Shown: positions 25,671-34,850, counted from the first letter of the stretch. The stretch: 52,899 bases of DNA from Arthrobacter celericrescens (GCF_003614925.1 NZ_QYLP01000091.1:1-52899), one strand, 5' to 3'. The notes: generated by a model not told the origin, from the letters alone. Program-made: numbers and translations.

Positions 25671-27083
25671 ATGAGTTATCCGACCAGGACGACGGCCCCC
25701 GTCGACCCCTCCATATCAAGCGAGACCAGCTCCGAGTTCAAACGCCGCTTCATGGTGCGGCTTGTCGCTGTATTCATCGGCGGGATGTTCCTCGACGGTT
25801 ACATCCTCGGAATCATCGGCCCCGTCACCGGACTCATGCGGTCCGATCTCCAGCTCGACGCGCTATCTCTGGGCATGATCGCCGCAGGCCCGCTGGCTGG
25901 CATTTTCGTCGGCTCCCCGCTGGCCGGCTGGGCTACTGACAAGTTCGGACGCAAGCCCATGTTCCTCGTGGACATGGGCCTATTCGTGCTCGCCTCAGCG
26001 GCCCAGCTCTTCGTCACCTCCGGAGACGGGGCCGTGGTCCAGCTGGTCATCATCCGCTTCTTCATGGGCGTCGCGATCGGCGGCGAATACTCGATCGGCG
26101 GGCCACTGCTGTCAGAGTTCTCCCCTCCGAAGCTCCGCGGGCGGTTGCTCGGACTGACCCTGATTGCCTGGTATGTCGGTTTCATGGTGGCGTTCATCGT
26201 TGGCACGCTCCTGCATGACGCGGGCACCCCTTGGCGCCTCGTGATCGGGACGAGCACCATTCTCGCGCTCATCCTGTTTTTCGCCCGCTTCGGCCTCCCT
26301 GAATCGCCAAGCTGGCTCATTACGAAGGGACGGCGCGAGGAAGCACTGTCTATCGCACGCAGGTACATCGAATCGCCCCAGATGCACGACAGCATCACCG
26401 AAGAGATCGACCTGAGGATGCTCCAGGAAGCCCAGGCCGCCGAGAACAAGACCAAGATCAAGGGTGCCTCCTTCGGAATGCTGTTCTCCAGCCAGTACTG
26501 GCGCACCACCCTCTTCACCTCAGGCTTCTGGTTCTGCGCGGTCACGCCGTACTTCGCGATCGCGACCTTCGCCGACGAGGTGCTCAAACAGTTCGGCTTC
26601 GGCGGTGGCTGGGCCGGCGGAGTCGGCCTGTCAGCACTCGCGGCCGCGGGCGTTGTCACCACGGTGCTGCTGATCGACAGGCTCGGCCGCCGGATCCTCA
26701 CCGTGCCCGGGCAGTGGCTCTGCGCAGGCATCCTGCTGATCATCGGGGTCTGGGCGAACGCGCCGGCCATCCTGGTGCTGGTCCTGTTCCTCGCCTTCTC
26801 CTTCTTCAATGCCGGCTACACCACCATGACCCAGGTCTATCCGGCCGAGGTGTTCCCCGGCCATCTGCGCGGCGTCGGCATGGGCTTTGCCGCGGCCTTC
26901 AGCCGCATCGGCGCCGCACTCGGCACCTTCGCACTGCCCTGGGCTATCAGCAACATCGGCATGGGTCCGAGCATGGTCGTAGCCGCCGCCGTCGCATTAC
27001 TCGGCGCAGTTCTCTCGCAGTGGCTCGCGCCTGAGACGAAGGGGCGCACCCTCGCCGAGATCTCAGCAGACTTTTCCCACTGA
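25671..27083 (+). CDS. MFS transporter, sugar/aromatic-acid:H+ symporter type
   Basis: A 470-residue major facilitator with twelve helices. Typical pieces are FIGGMFLDGYILGIIGPVTGLM, GWATDKFGRKPMFLVDMGLF (the loop 2-3 motif), FFMGVAIGGEYSIGGPLLSEFSPPKLRGRLLG, ESPSWLITKGRREEALSIA, and the second-half motif LLIDRLGRRILTVPGQW, ending with PETKGRTLAEISADF. The latter tail is a sugar-porter family mark; the IGGEYSIGGPLLSEF run resembles metabolite:H+ symporters. ATG 25671 follows AGAAGGGA. A strong palindromic operator, a promoter and a structured leader lie upstream, implying ligand-controlled expression, and a hairpin terminator follows. The substrate is unknown. Confidence 0.92.
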   Translation: MSYPTRTTAPVDPSISSETSSEFKRRFMVRLVAVFIGGMFLDGYILGIIGPVTGLMRSDLQLDALSLGMIAAGPLAGIFVGSPLAGWATDKFGRKPMFLVDMGLFVLASAAQLFVTSGDGAVVQLVIIRFFMGVAIGGEYSIGGPLLSEFSPPKLRGRLLGLTLIAWYVGFMVAFIVGTLLHDAGTPWRLVIGTSTILALILFFARFGLPESPSWLITKGRREEALSIARRYIESPQMHDSITEEIDLRMLQEAQAAENKTKIKGASFGMLFSSQYWRTTLFTSGFWFCAVTPYFAIATFADEVLKQFGFGGGWAGGVGLSALAAAGVVTTVLLIDRLGRRILTVPGQWLCAGILLIIGVWANAPAILVLVLFLAFSFFNAGYTTMTQVYPAEVFPGHLRGVGMGFAAAFSRIGAALGTFALPWAISNIGMGPSMVVAAAVALLGAVLSQWLAPETKGRTLAEISADFSH

Positions 27084-27168
27084 CACCGGGACTGACCCAC
27101 CTCGGAGCGGCAAGTGACGGGACTTGACGTCTTGGCACCGTCAGATGTCTCTTGCTGAGGGAAAACAG

Positions 27169-27205
27169 AAAGGCCGGCACCAGTTCAGATCTGGTGCCGG
27201 CCTTT
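27169..27205 (+). terminator. Hairpin terminator after the MFS gene
   Basis: AAAGGCCGGCACCAG at 27169-27183 pairs perfectly with CTGGTGCCGGCCTTT at 27191-27205 around a seven-base loop. It starts 86 bp past the MFS stop. The stem ends in TTT followed by C. The structure would work in both directions and could also serve the minus-strand gene ending at 27319. Confidence 0.8.
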
Positions 27206-27318
27206 CGCCCGTTACCTGCGTGACATTCTGCCGGATCGCCTTCCTCGGAGGGCCCCAAACCACGTGATCATGCGGATGTCCGGAGCCCGTAGGGCGCGTG
27301 ATCCAGCAGAATGTGTTG

Positions 27319-28617
27319 CTACGGCTCGTCGGTGCGGAGCCAGGCCCGGCCGTGGCGGTAGCGGACCGCGGTTCCGCTCAGGCCGGCCGGGGCGAGATCG
27401 ATGGTGTCCAGGATGCCTTGTTCTGAAGGAGGGATAGCCTTGGCCCGATTAGGAATGTCCGCGTCGCCCTTGTTTATTTCGTAAGCTTCCGTTGCGCCGG
27501 AAGCGGGCATTTCAATGCCGGAAGAGCTTCGCACCACCAGAAGCCCACAGAACAAGTAACCCGCGCATCCCAGCAAAGCCTTTGAAGCTACGGTCAACTC
27601 ATCGCTCGTGTTTGGCGTCCTTGAGTTTTCGTCCCACAGCCAAGCTGAGTTGGCGCTGGCCCGGAAGGAAGCATGATCCATGGAGTTGACTGCATCAAAA
27701 CCGTGGAGTGCACAATAGTCATCCGCGGCCACATCGTCGTCGGGAAAGTCTTCGTATTCCGGATCGCGCCGGGCTTCTCCCTCACGGCAGATGCAACCGT
27801 TGGCCCGGTTGTCTTCGGGCTCGACTCTGCCCCCATAAGACGGTTCCAGCCCGTTCGTCCAGACAGGCCCGCCGGCCCCAGGCACAATCCACACGAACCG
27901 CCCAGCCCACCTATAGGCGAGGCCCTTTCGGATGTTCCTGCTGCATGACCAGATCAGCAGCATCATTGCCGGAGGAGCGAAGACTGCCTCGAACGGCCTG
28001 AAAGTTGATCCGTCAGACGGCACCGCCTTGTTTTGGGCATCCACCCAGTCGAAAACGAACCAAGTGCACAATGCTAGGGAGATGCAGAGGAACGCAAGCG
28101 TGATCCACCATCCACCACGCAACGCATTGCGTTCGGCGGTTAGCACATCGCTTCCGAGCTCAACCGTCTCCCCGTTCCTCAGCCGCGCCGCAAGCGTTCG
28201 GATGGCCCTCAGCTGACGCGACGAAGACACGAAGTCTGTTGCTGCCATGACAGCTGCGATCCCAGTACCGACAGTCCAGACAGGCGCAGATTGCGCTCCG
28301 ACAATCATTTGAGCGATCGCACATGCCGCCAATAGTCCAGACAGCGCAAGGGCCAGATAGCGACCCATTGCCCAACCGACGATGCCCAGCAAGAGCGCCG
28401 TGTTAGTAATTACCCCGGCGAACACGTTGATCGGTAGCAGGGACTCTTCCCATGACAGCGAAACCTCCTCCCACCCTCGATCAGCCACGAAAGCCCCGCC
28501 GACGGTGAGCAGCCCCAGCAACCAGGCCATCAGGGTCACACGCCCACCGGACCGGCGCCGGGGCAGGCCTGCCCACTCCTCTTTGCTGGGCCGGAGCAGC
28601 TCGCGAACGTTGTGCAT
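27319..28617 (-). CDS. Hypothetical membrane protein with Cys-containing acidic loop, 432 residues
   Basis: No family recognised. Six or seven hydrophobic segments lie between about 28 and 225. A large soluble acidic region of about 130 residues follows (Glu/Asp-rich with CICREGE and DDYCALHGFD). A last hydrophobic segment (LLGCAGYLFCGLLVV) precedes a polar tail. The paired Cys motifs could bind metal or be redox-active. Base composition is visibly less GC-rich than in neighbouring genes, so horizontal transfer is possible. It stands between two hairpins, 27169-27205 and 28661-28720, as a single transcription unit. Function unknown. Confidence 0.75.
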   Translation of the reverse strand: MHNVRELLRPSKEEWAGLPRRRSGGRVTLMAWLLGLLTVGGAFVADRGWEEVSLSWEESLLPINVFAGVITNTALLLGIVGWAMGRYLALALSGLLAACAIAQMIVGAQSAPVWTVGTGIAAVMAATDFVSSSRQLRAIRTLAARLRNGETVELGSDVLTAERNALRGGWWITLAFLCISLALCTWFVFDWVDAQNKAVPSDGSTFRPFEAVFAPPAMMLLIWSCSRNIRKGLAYRWAGRFVWIVPGAGGPVWTNGLEPSYGGRVEPEDNRANGCICREGEARRDPEYEDFPDDDVAADDYCALHGFDAVNSMDHASFRASANSAWLWDENSRTPNTSDELTVASKALLGCAGYLFCGLLVVRSSSGIEMPASGATEAYEINKGDADIPNRAKAIPPSEQGILDTIDLAPAGLSGTAVRYRHGRAWLRTDEP

Positions 28618-28660
28618 TGCACCATCCTGCGGGATCGACGCAATCCGTCCAAAAACCCGA

Positions 28661-28720
28661 AACTGACTCGCAATTGTTGTCGTTATGAGCCTTCATAACG
28701 ACAACAACTGCGAGTCAGTT
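28661..28720. repeat. 60-bp REP-like hairpin with 28-bp arms
   Basis: The arm starting AACTGACTCGCA at 28661-28688 is matched in reverse by 28693-28720, with one mismatch (a G-U in RNA) and a GCCT loop. It contains TTGTTGTCGTTATGA and its complement. It lies 14 bp beyond the end of the permease gene and 43 bp upstream of the next gene start, so it may be used as a terminator. Its length and near-perfection suggest a dispersed palindromic element. Confidence 0.8.
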
Positions 28721-28734
28721 GGGTGAGATAACCG

Positions 28735-30114
28735 CTACCCGAACGTCAGCTTCGGCGGTGCCTGCCGGAAGCCCTTGGTGCGGAAGGCCAGGAAGACAAT
28801 GCCGGCCGCCATCCAGCACAGGCCCACAATGAACGAGTTCGGGGCCAGCGAGGTCCACAGCCAGATGGTCAGCGCAAACCCGATAAAAGGCAGCATAAGG
28901 TACTTCACCACGCTGGCGGCGCCACGAAGCTTGCCATCCCAGAAGAAGTGCTTGATAACCGAGAGGTTCACCATCGAGAAGGCGAACAGGGCGCCGAAGC
29001 TGATCATGGTGGCGGCCATTTCCAGGCTAAGCACGAGCGCCAGCAATGACACGGCCGAGACCGTGACGGCGGCCAGCACCGGGGTGCCGAAGCGCGGGTG
29101 GAGCTTGCCGAACGGACGGGGCAGCAGGCCGTCGCGGCCCATGGCATAGATGATTCGGCTGACGCTGACCTGGCTGGTCATGGCCGAGCCGATGCAGCCG
29201 GCAACGAACATCGCGATGAAGAAGGCACTCAACAGCGGCCCGCCCACCTTTTCCACCAGCTCGATGCCGGCGGTGTCGAGGGCGGTGAATTCGTGCCAGT
29301 CCGGGATCACCAGGCCACCCACCCAGGCGACCACGATGAAGATCAGGCCGCCCAGCAGGGTGGTGATGACGATGGCCCGCGGAATGTCCCGCTGCGCATT
29401 CCGGGCATCCTCAGACAGCGTGGAAACGGCGTCGAAGCCCAGGAAGGACAGGGCCAGCACCGCCGCGCCGGCGAAGATCGGGCTCGCGCCGCCCGAACCG
29501 AAAGCGAACGGCGCCGTGACGGAAGGGGCCGGGTTGCCGGACAGGTACGAGATGGAGAGCGCCACGAACACGATGATGATCACCACTGACACGGCCACGA
29601 TCACGCCGCTGAACTTGCCCACGAACTTCACGCCCAGGGCAATGAACGCCAGCACCAGCAGAATGCTCACCAGCGCGAAAGCCCAGGCCGGGATCGCGGG
29701 GAACGCCGCGTTCATGTACAGGCCGATCAGCAGGAAGTTGATCATCGGCAGGAACAGGTAGTCCAGCATCAGGGTCCAGCCGGTCACGAAGCCCAGGTGC
29801 CCACCGAACGTCTGCTGCGTGTAGGAATAGGCGCTGCCCGCCGCCGGGATGGCGCGCGACAGCTTGGCGTAGCTCAGGGCGGTGAAGAGCATGGTCGCCA
29901 GGGCCACCACGTAGGCGGCGGCCAGGTGCCCGTCGGTGATCTGGGTGACCGTGCCGAAGGTGGTGAACACAGTGGGCGGGGCCATGTAGCTCAGGCCGAA
30001 CATGACCAGAGCGGCCAGGCCCAGGACCCGGCGCAGATGGGGCTGATTGGGGGCCGGTGCGCCGGTGGAGGGGGCGACCGGGGCGGCGTGGCTTTCAGTG
30101 TTCACGGACATCAT
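28735..30114 (-). CDS. APC family amino acid permease
   Basis: A 459-residue amino acid/polyamine transporter with twelve helices. Typical runs are GLAALVMFGLSYMAPPTVFTTFGTVTQITDGHLAAAYVVALATMLFTALSYAKLSRAIPAAGSAYSYTQ near the start and SFLGFDAVSTLSEDARNAQRDIPRAIVITTLLGG in the middle, an APC family-2-type signature. The N-terminal Ala/Pro-rich tail is cytoplasmic. ATG 30114 or 30111 is the start. It lies 56 bases behind the amidohydrolase gene on the same strand, suggesting that the permease imports a substrate or product of that enzyme. It is followed by the 28661-28720 hairpin. Confidence 0.92.
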   Translation of the reverse strand: MMSVNTESHAAPVAPSTGAPAPNQPHLRRVLGLAALVMFGLSYMAPPTVFTTFGTVTQITDGHLAAAYVVALATMLFTALSYAKLSRAIPAAGSAYSYTQQTFGGHLGFVTGWTLMLDYLFLPMINFLLIGLYMNAAFPAIPAWAFALVSILLVLAFIALGVKFVGKFSGVIVAVSVVIIIVFVALSISYLSGNPAPSVTAPFAFGSGGASPIFAGAAVLALSFLGFDAVSTLSEDARNAQRDIPRAIVITTLLGGLIFIVVAWVGGLVIPDWHEFTALDTAGIELVEKVGGPLLSAFFIAMFVAGCIGSAMTSQVSVSRIIYAMGRDGLLPRPFGKLHPRFGTPVLAAVTVSAVSLLALVLSLEMAATMISFGALFAFSMVNLSVIKHFFWDGKLRGAASVVKYLMLPFIGFALTIWLWTSLAPNSFIVGLCWMAAGIVFLAFRTKGFRQAPPKLTFG

Positions 30115-30170
30115 TGTCTTTCGGGTGGGGAGGGCTGGCGCCCCTGTTGGGGAGGGGGAAGGATGTGCGG

Positions 30171-31841
30171 CTAGCGCACTGACTCTGGCTGCTTCTGGAA
30201 AGTCGGGCGCCCGGCAAGCCAGGTGCCCAGGACCTCGACGCCGGCAATCCGCTCGGCGGGCAGGGCGGCCGGGTCAGCGGCCAGCAGCACCAGATCGGCG
30301 CTCATGCCGGGCTGCAGGCGCCCCCACGCCTGCTCGGCGAAGGCCTGGTGGGCCACACCGGCGGTGTACGCCTCAAGTGCGGTCTCGACGTCGACCCTTT
30401 CGTTGGGCAGCCAGCCGCCCTCGGGGAGGTGGTCGGTTGTCTGGCGGGTGACCGCCGTCGCGAGTCCCGGCACGGGGTGGTGTCCGGTGACGGGCCAGTC
30501 GCTGCCGAAGGAGATGGTGACGCCGGCGGCGGCGAGCGAGTGGATGGGGTACTGCAGCGCGGCGCGGGGTTCGCCGAGCCGCGGGATGGTGAGCAGCCGC
30601 ATGACGTCGTCGGAGCAGGCCCACAGGGGCTCGAAGTTCGCCACGACGCCGAGCCCGGCGAAGCGCGGAATGTCGGCCGGGTCGATCACCTGGAGGTGGG
30701 CGATCACCGGGCGGCGGTCCCGCGGGCCGTTGCGGCGCTGGACTTCTTCGAGCCCGTCGAGGGCCATGCGCACGGCGCCGTCGCCGATCGCGTGCAGGTG
30801 CAGTTGGAAGCCGAGCGCGTCGAAGGCGGCCAGGGCGTTGTGCAGGTCCTCGCGTTCCCAGTTAGGCAGGCCGCTCTCCCCCGGGGCGTCGGCGTAGGGG
30901 GCCAGCATGCAGGCCGTGTGGCTTTCGATGATGCCGTCGATGAAGAACTTAACGGTGTTGGCGCTCAGCAGCGGGTTGTCCAGCACCCGGACGCGGCCGC
31001 GGGCGGCGTCGAAGGCCTCGGGCTGGTGCTGCCAGCCGGCGGGGTCGGCACGGAAGGCGAGGTTGAGCCGGGTGGCCAGGCGCCCTCCGGCGGCCGCGGC
31101 CTCGTAGGCGGGCAGGTCGGCGAGCTCCACCCAGGCGTCCTGCACCCAAGTGACGCCGGCGGCGGCGTAGCGTTCGGTGGCCGAGGCCAGGGCGTCCACC
31201 CGCTGCTGCAGTGAGAAGGCGGGGGCAACGCGCGCCACGAGGTCGATCGCGCCCGTTTCCAGGAGCGTGCCGAGCGGGCTGCCGTCCGGGCGGCGGGCGA
31301 TCCGGCCGAGCGCCGGTTCGGGGGTGTCGCGGTCGATGCCGGCTGCCTTGAGGGCCGCACTGTTGACCCACACGGTGTGGTAGTCCCAGGCGCGCAGCAG
31401 CACCGGGCGGTCGGGGACGGCGGCATCCAGCCACGCGGCGTCGAACATCCCGCCGGGGGCGAGGGTGGCGTCGTAGCTGGCCCCAATGATCCATTCGGCC
31501 TCCGGGTGGGCATCCGCCCATTCCCGCACGGATGCGGCGATTTCCTCGACGGAACCGCAGCTTCGGATCTGCGGGCCGAGGCCTTCCAGCCCGCCGTAGA
31601 GCGGGTGCGCGTGGCCGTCAGCGAACGACGGCGACAGGTAGCCGCCTGCCAGGTCCACCGTTTCGTCGGCCTCGCCGAGCAGCGCCAGGGCGTCCGCACC
31701 GACAGCGGCGATGACGCCGCTGCGCACGGCGAGCGCGGTGGCGCGGCCGGCGCGAGTTCCGCCGTCGGGATTTCCGACGTCACTGCCTCCCTCCGGTGAG
31801 GGGGCTGCGACGGTGCCGCCGTGGAAGATGGTCAAGCTCAT
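30171..31841 (-). CDS. Amidohydrolase family protein (YtcJ-like)
   Basis: A 556-residue metal-dependent amidohydrolase of the YtcJ-like class. Landmarks are SPSFADGHAHPLYGGLEGLG (metal-binding HxH in ADGHAHP), VNSAALKAAGI, VKFFIDGIIESHTACM, LHLHAIGDGAVRMALDGLEE and the late SFGSDWPV with the conserved Asp. The start ATG 31841 is preceded by GGAGCGGCA; the longer frame runs over the operator and is rejected. It heads the amidohydrolase-permease unit and faces a TetR gene across 86 bp containing a palindromic operator. The bond cleaved (amide, ester or carbamate) cannot be read from sequence. Confidence 0.9.
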   Translation of the reverse strand: MSLTIFHGGTVAAPSPEGGSDVGNPDGGTRAGRATALAVRSGVIAAVGADALALLGEADETVDLAGGYLSPSFADGHAHPLYGGLEGLGPQIRSCGSVEEIAASVREWADAHPEAEWIIGASYDATLAPGGMFDAAWLDAAVPDRPVLLRAWDYHTVWVNSAALKAAGIDRDTPEPALGRIARRPDGSPLGTLLETGAIDLVARVAPAFSLQQRVDALASATERYAAAGVTWVQDAWVELADLPAYEAAAAGGRLATRLNLAFRADPAGWQHQPEAFDAARGRVRVLDNPLLSANTVKFFIDGIIESHTACMLAPYADAPGESGLPNWEREDLHNALAAFDALGFQLHLHAIGDGAVRMALDGLEEVQRRNGPRDRRPVIAHLQVIDPADIPRFAGLGVVANFEPLWACSDDVMRLLTIPRLGEPRAALQYPIHSLAAAGVTISFGSDWPVTGHHPVPGLATAVTRQTTDHLPEGGWLPNERVDVETALEAYTAGVAHQAFAEQAWGRLQPGMSADLVLLAADPAALPAERIAGVEVLGTWLAGRPTFQKQPESVR

Positions 31842-31853
31842 TGCCGCTCCAAT

Positions 31854-31874
31854 AAATTTAACGGGATTAAATTT
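31854..31874. promoter_or_regulatory. TetR operator between amidohydrolase and TetR genes
   Basis: AAATTTAA, CGGGA, TTAAATTT: 8-bp perfect arms around five bases. It lies 12 bp upstream of the amidohydrolase start and 53 bp upstream of the divergent regulator start, able to control both. Confidence 0.7.
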
Positions 31875-31927
31875 CCTGAATTGAGGATAGAGTGTGATTG
31901 AGGCAACAAGCAAGGGCGAAGGGAAAA

Positions 31928-32578
31928 ATGGCTGACACGCTGGAACGTCGTGCGGGCAGGCCTGCCAAGAACGTCCTGAACCGGGACCTCATCCTCGCCA
32001 CGGCCATCACCGTCCTCAACCGGACCGGACCGGAGGACTTCACCATGGCGGCGCTGGCCAAGGAACTCGGCGTCAAGACCCCGGCGCTCTACCACCACGT
32101 GGGCGGCAAGAACGACATCCTGGCCGGCATGCGCCAGTTCGTCACGGCGGGCATCGACTACGGGGTGTTCAAGACCCTCCCTTGGGACGAGGCCACCGTC
32201 ATCTGGGCGCGTTCCTATCGGGCCGCTTTCGCCGCGCACCCCTACGCGATCTCGCTCCTGGCCACGGTCCCCGTCACCGGCGCGCACCCCACCCTGCTGA
32301 TGTACGAGGAAGTGTCCAAGGGTTTCCGGGCCGCGGGCTGGCCCGAAGCAAAGATCGTCAGCGCCATCGTGGCCCTGGAGAACTTCATCCTCGGCTCGGC
32401 CCTGGATGCCGTGGCACCGCCGGACATGATGGAACCCGGGGATTTCGCCGGCGACGTCCCCGTCTACACCCACGTGCTGCGGGCAGGGGAAAGCGCGGAG
32501 CCGCGCCTGTCCCGCGCCGACCAGGCCTTCGAGCTGGGCCTCGCCGCGCTCGTGGCGGGCCTGGCCGGCCTCAAGTAA
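31928..32578 (+). CDS. TetR/AcrR family transcriptional regulator
   Basis: A 216-residue regulator. The helix-turn-helix covers about residues 12-58 (GRPAKNVLNRDLILATAITVLN, DFTMAALAKELGVKTPALYHHVGGKNDIL). The C-terminal ligand-binding part resembles the TetR_C_11-type fold (WARSYRAAFAAHPYAISLLATVPV). ATG 31928 has AAGGG in front; the 10-codon extension has none. It is divergent from the amidohydrolase-permease pair with one palindrome between, so it most likely represses those genes and itself and senses the imported compound. Confidence 0.9.
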   Translation: MADTLERRAGRPAKNVLNRDLILATAITVLNRTGPEDFTMAALAKELGVKTPALYHHVGGKNDILAGMRQFVTAGIDYGVFKTLPWDEATVIWARSYRAAFAAHPYAISLLATVPVTGAHPTLLMYEEVSKGFRAAGWPEAKIVSAIVALENFILGSALDAVAPPDMMEPGDFAGDVPVYTHVLRAGESAEPRLSRADQAFELGLAALVAGLAGLK

Positions 32579-32594
32579 CGTCGTTCAAATAACG

Positions 32595-34769
32595 TCAGCG
32601 GACCGGCTGCCCTTCGACCAACTCGTCGTCACGGACCGCATGCCTGGCGCGCTTCGTCGAGAGCTTCCCGGGCCACCAAATGCGCGCGCCGAGCTCGTAG
32701 GCGAGTGCGGGAACCAGGAGCGAGCGCACCAGCACGGTGTCCAGCAGCACCCCGAAGGCTACGATGAACGCCAGCTGCACCAGGAACATGATCGGGATGA
32801 CTCCGAGTGCGGCAAAGGTCGCGGCCAGCACCACGCCCGCCGATGTGATGACGCCACCGGTCACGCCGAGCCCCCGCAGGATTCCGGGCCGCGTGCCGTG
32901 CTTCAGCGATTCCTCGCGGACCCGGCTCATGAGGAAGATGTTGTAGTCCACACCCAGCGCCACAAGGAACACGAAGCCGAACAGCGGCACCGTGGCATCC
33001 GCGCCCGGGAAAGCGAAGATCCCGTTGAACACCCAGGCCGAGACGCCCATCGCCGCGCCGTAGGACAGCACCACGGACAGTACCAGCAGCACCGGCGCCA
33101 CCACGGAGCGCAGCAGCAGCATGAGGATGGCGAGAATTACCACCAGCACGATCGGGATGATGACCGCCAGGTCGCGCTGCGCCGTGGTGTTGGTGTCCAG
33201 CGCGATGGCCGTGACCCCGCCCACCAGGGCGCCGGCGTCGGCCTCCTTGACGGAAGCGCGCAGCTCCTTGACCGTCTCCTCAGCCTGGATCGAATCGGCC
33301 GCGGAATTCAGCGTCGCGTTGATCAGCACCTTGCCGTCGCGGACGGCCGGCTCGGCGGGGGCACCCGGTGCTCCGGTGATGGGGACGCTGCCCTCGGCCA
33401 GCAGGTAGGCGTCACCCACGCCGTCGGCGGCCTTAACCTTGTCCAGCACCTGCCGCGCGGCACCCTGGGAGGCGACCACGACGACGGGGCTGCCGCTGCC
33501 GGCGTCGAAATGCCTCGCCAGCGCGTCCTGGCCGTCCACGGCGTCGGAGGCGGAGAGGATGACGTCGGTCTGCGGGACGCCATTGGCCTTGAGCTGGAGG
33601 ACCCCTGCGGACGCGGCCAGCAGCAGCACCACCGAGACCACCCACACGAGGCGCGGCCGCCGCGACACCAGGGAACCCACCCGGCGCCACAGACCCTTTT
33701 GCCCCTCAAGGCCGGTGACCAGCTCCGGTTCGCGTTCGTCGTCGGGCAGCCGCTTGGGACGGAAGGGCCAGAACGCGGCCCGGCCCAGCATTGCCATGAA
33801 CGCCGGCAGGAGCGTGAGCGCCGCGAACAGGGAGCAGACGATGCCCGCCGCAGCCACGGGGCCCAGGGCCTTGTTGGAGTTCAGGTCAGAGAAGAGCAGG
33901 CAGAGCAGCGCGATGATTACCGTGGCGCCGGAGGCGAGGATCGGCTCGAAGGACGCCTTCCACGCGGTGAGTACGGCCCGCGTGCGGTTGCTGGTGTGGG
34001 TCAGGGCCTCGCGGAATCGCGCCACGTAGAGCAGTGCGTAGTCCGTGGCGGCGCCGATCACCAGGATGGACAGGATGCCCTGGCTCTGGCCGTTCAGCTG
34101 GATCCAGCCGAGCTTGGCCATGCCGAAGACCAGCAGGATGGCGGCGCAGAGGGCGAACACGGAGGTCAGGAGCACCGCGACGGGCAGCACCAGCGAGCGG
34201 TACACCAGCAGCAGGATCACGAACACGGCGCCGAGGGCCACAAGCAGCAGGATGCCGTCGATGCCGCCGAAGGCGTTGACCAGGTCGGCCGTCAGCCCCG
34301 CGGGACCGGTGACGAACGCGCGCATGCCGTCCGGGGCGCCGGGCTGGACCACGTCGCGCAGGTCCTTCACCGTGTCCCGCAGCCCGTCGGGGGACGCGAT
34401 CGGGACGATGAACTGGACGGCCTTGCCGTCCTCCGACGGGATGGGCCCGACGACGGCGCTGCCCAGCCTGAGTGCCTCGATGTCGGTTTTCAGCCGGGCG
34501 GCTTCGCCCAATTGGGCTGGGGTGAAAGGCTCGCCGCTTTCGACGACGACCACGGCCGGCACTTCGTCGGACTCGCGGAACTTGGCCTGCCAATCGCCGG
34601 CTTCGGTGGCCTCCGCTGAGCGGGGCAGGAAGGACGCCTGGTCAATGGAGGAGACCTCGTCCAAGCGCCCGAACGTCGGACCGCCCACGCCCGCGATCCC
34701 GAGCCACGTCATCACCAGTACTGCGGGAACCAGCCACCGCAGCCAACGCATGGTCCTCCCTGCCTTCAT
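32595..34769 (-). CDS. MMPL family RND-type exporter
   Basis: A 724-residue membrane exporter with two repeats of one helix, a large soluble loop and five helices. Each half carries the proton-relay Asp-Tyr pair: GAATDYALLYVARFREAL in the first and LGVDYNIFLMSRVREESLKHG in the second. The soluble loops (about 40-165 and 410-520) have the MmpL/ActII-3 porter pattern. The start ATG 34769 (MKAGRTMRWLRWL) follows GAGGGG. The protein ends in a basic tail. It faces a MarR regulator across a gap with a MarR-type palindrome, so lipophilic-compound or drug export under MarR control is likely. Confidence 0.92.
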   Translation of the reverse strand: MKAGRTMRWLRWLVPAVLVMTWLGIAGVGGPTFGRLDEVSSIDQASFLPRSAEATEAGDWQAKFRESDEVPAVVVVESGEPFTPAQLGEAARLKTDIEALRLGSAVVGPIPSEDGKAVQFIVPIASPDGLRDTVKDLRDVVQPGAPDGMRAFVTGPAGLTADLVNAFGGIDGILLLVALGAVFVILLLVYRSLVLPVAVLLTSVFALCAAILLVFGMAKLGWIQLNGQSQGILSILVIGAATDYALLYVARFREALTHTSNRTRAVLTAWKASFEPILASGATVIIALLCLLFSDLNSNKALGPVAAAGIVCSLFAALTLLPAFMAMLGRAAFWPFRPKRLPDDEREPELVTGLEGQKGLWRRVGSLVSRRPRLVWVVSVVLLLAASAGVLQLKANGVPQTDVILSASDAVDGQDALARHFDAGSGSPVVVVASQGAARQVLDKVKAADGVGDAYLLAEGSVPITGAPGAPAEPAVRDGKVLINATLNSAADSIQAEETVKELRASVKEADAGALVGGVTAIALDTNTTAQRDLAVIIPIVLVVILAILMLLLRSVVAPVLLVLSVVLSYGAAMGVSAWVFNGIFAFPGADATVPLFGFVFLVALGVDYNIFLMSRVREESLKHGTRPGILRGLGVTGGVITSAGVVLAATFAALGVIPIMFLVQLAFIVAFGVLLDTVLVRSLLVPALAYELGARIWWPGKLSTKRARHAVRDDELVEGQPVR

Positions 34770-34837
34770 CGGATCCCCTCTTTCCGCCCCGCGTCTCCGC
34801 GCCTGTGCGCCATCCCGCCCTACGCAATGTAGTTCCA

Positions 34838-34850
34838 AGATAGACTATCT
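34838..34850. promoter_or_regulatory. MarR-type operator
   Basis: AGATAG-A-CTATCT, a perfect 13-bp palindrome, 69 bp upstream of the MMPL start and 125 bp upstream of the MarR gene. MarR proteins commonly bind such GATAG/CTATC sites. Confidence 0.6.

Noticed and set aside
32640..34619. 659-codon frame antisense to the MMPL exporter
   Set aside because: Gln/His/Arg/Gly-rich filler with no domain; the opposite strand encodes a full MMPL protein.
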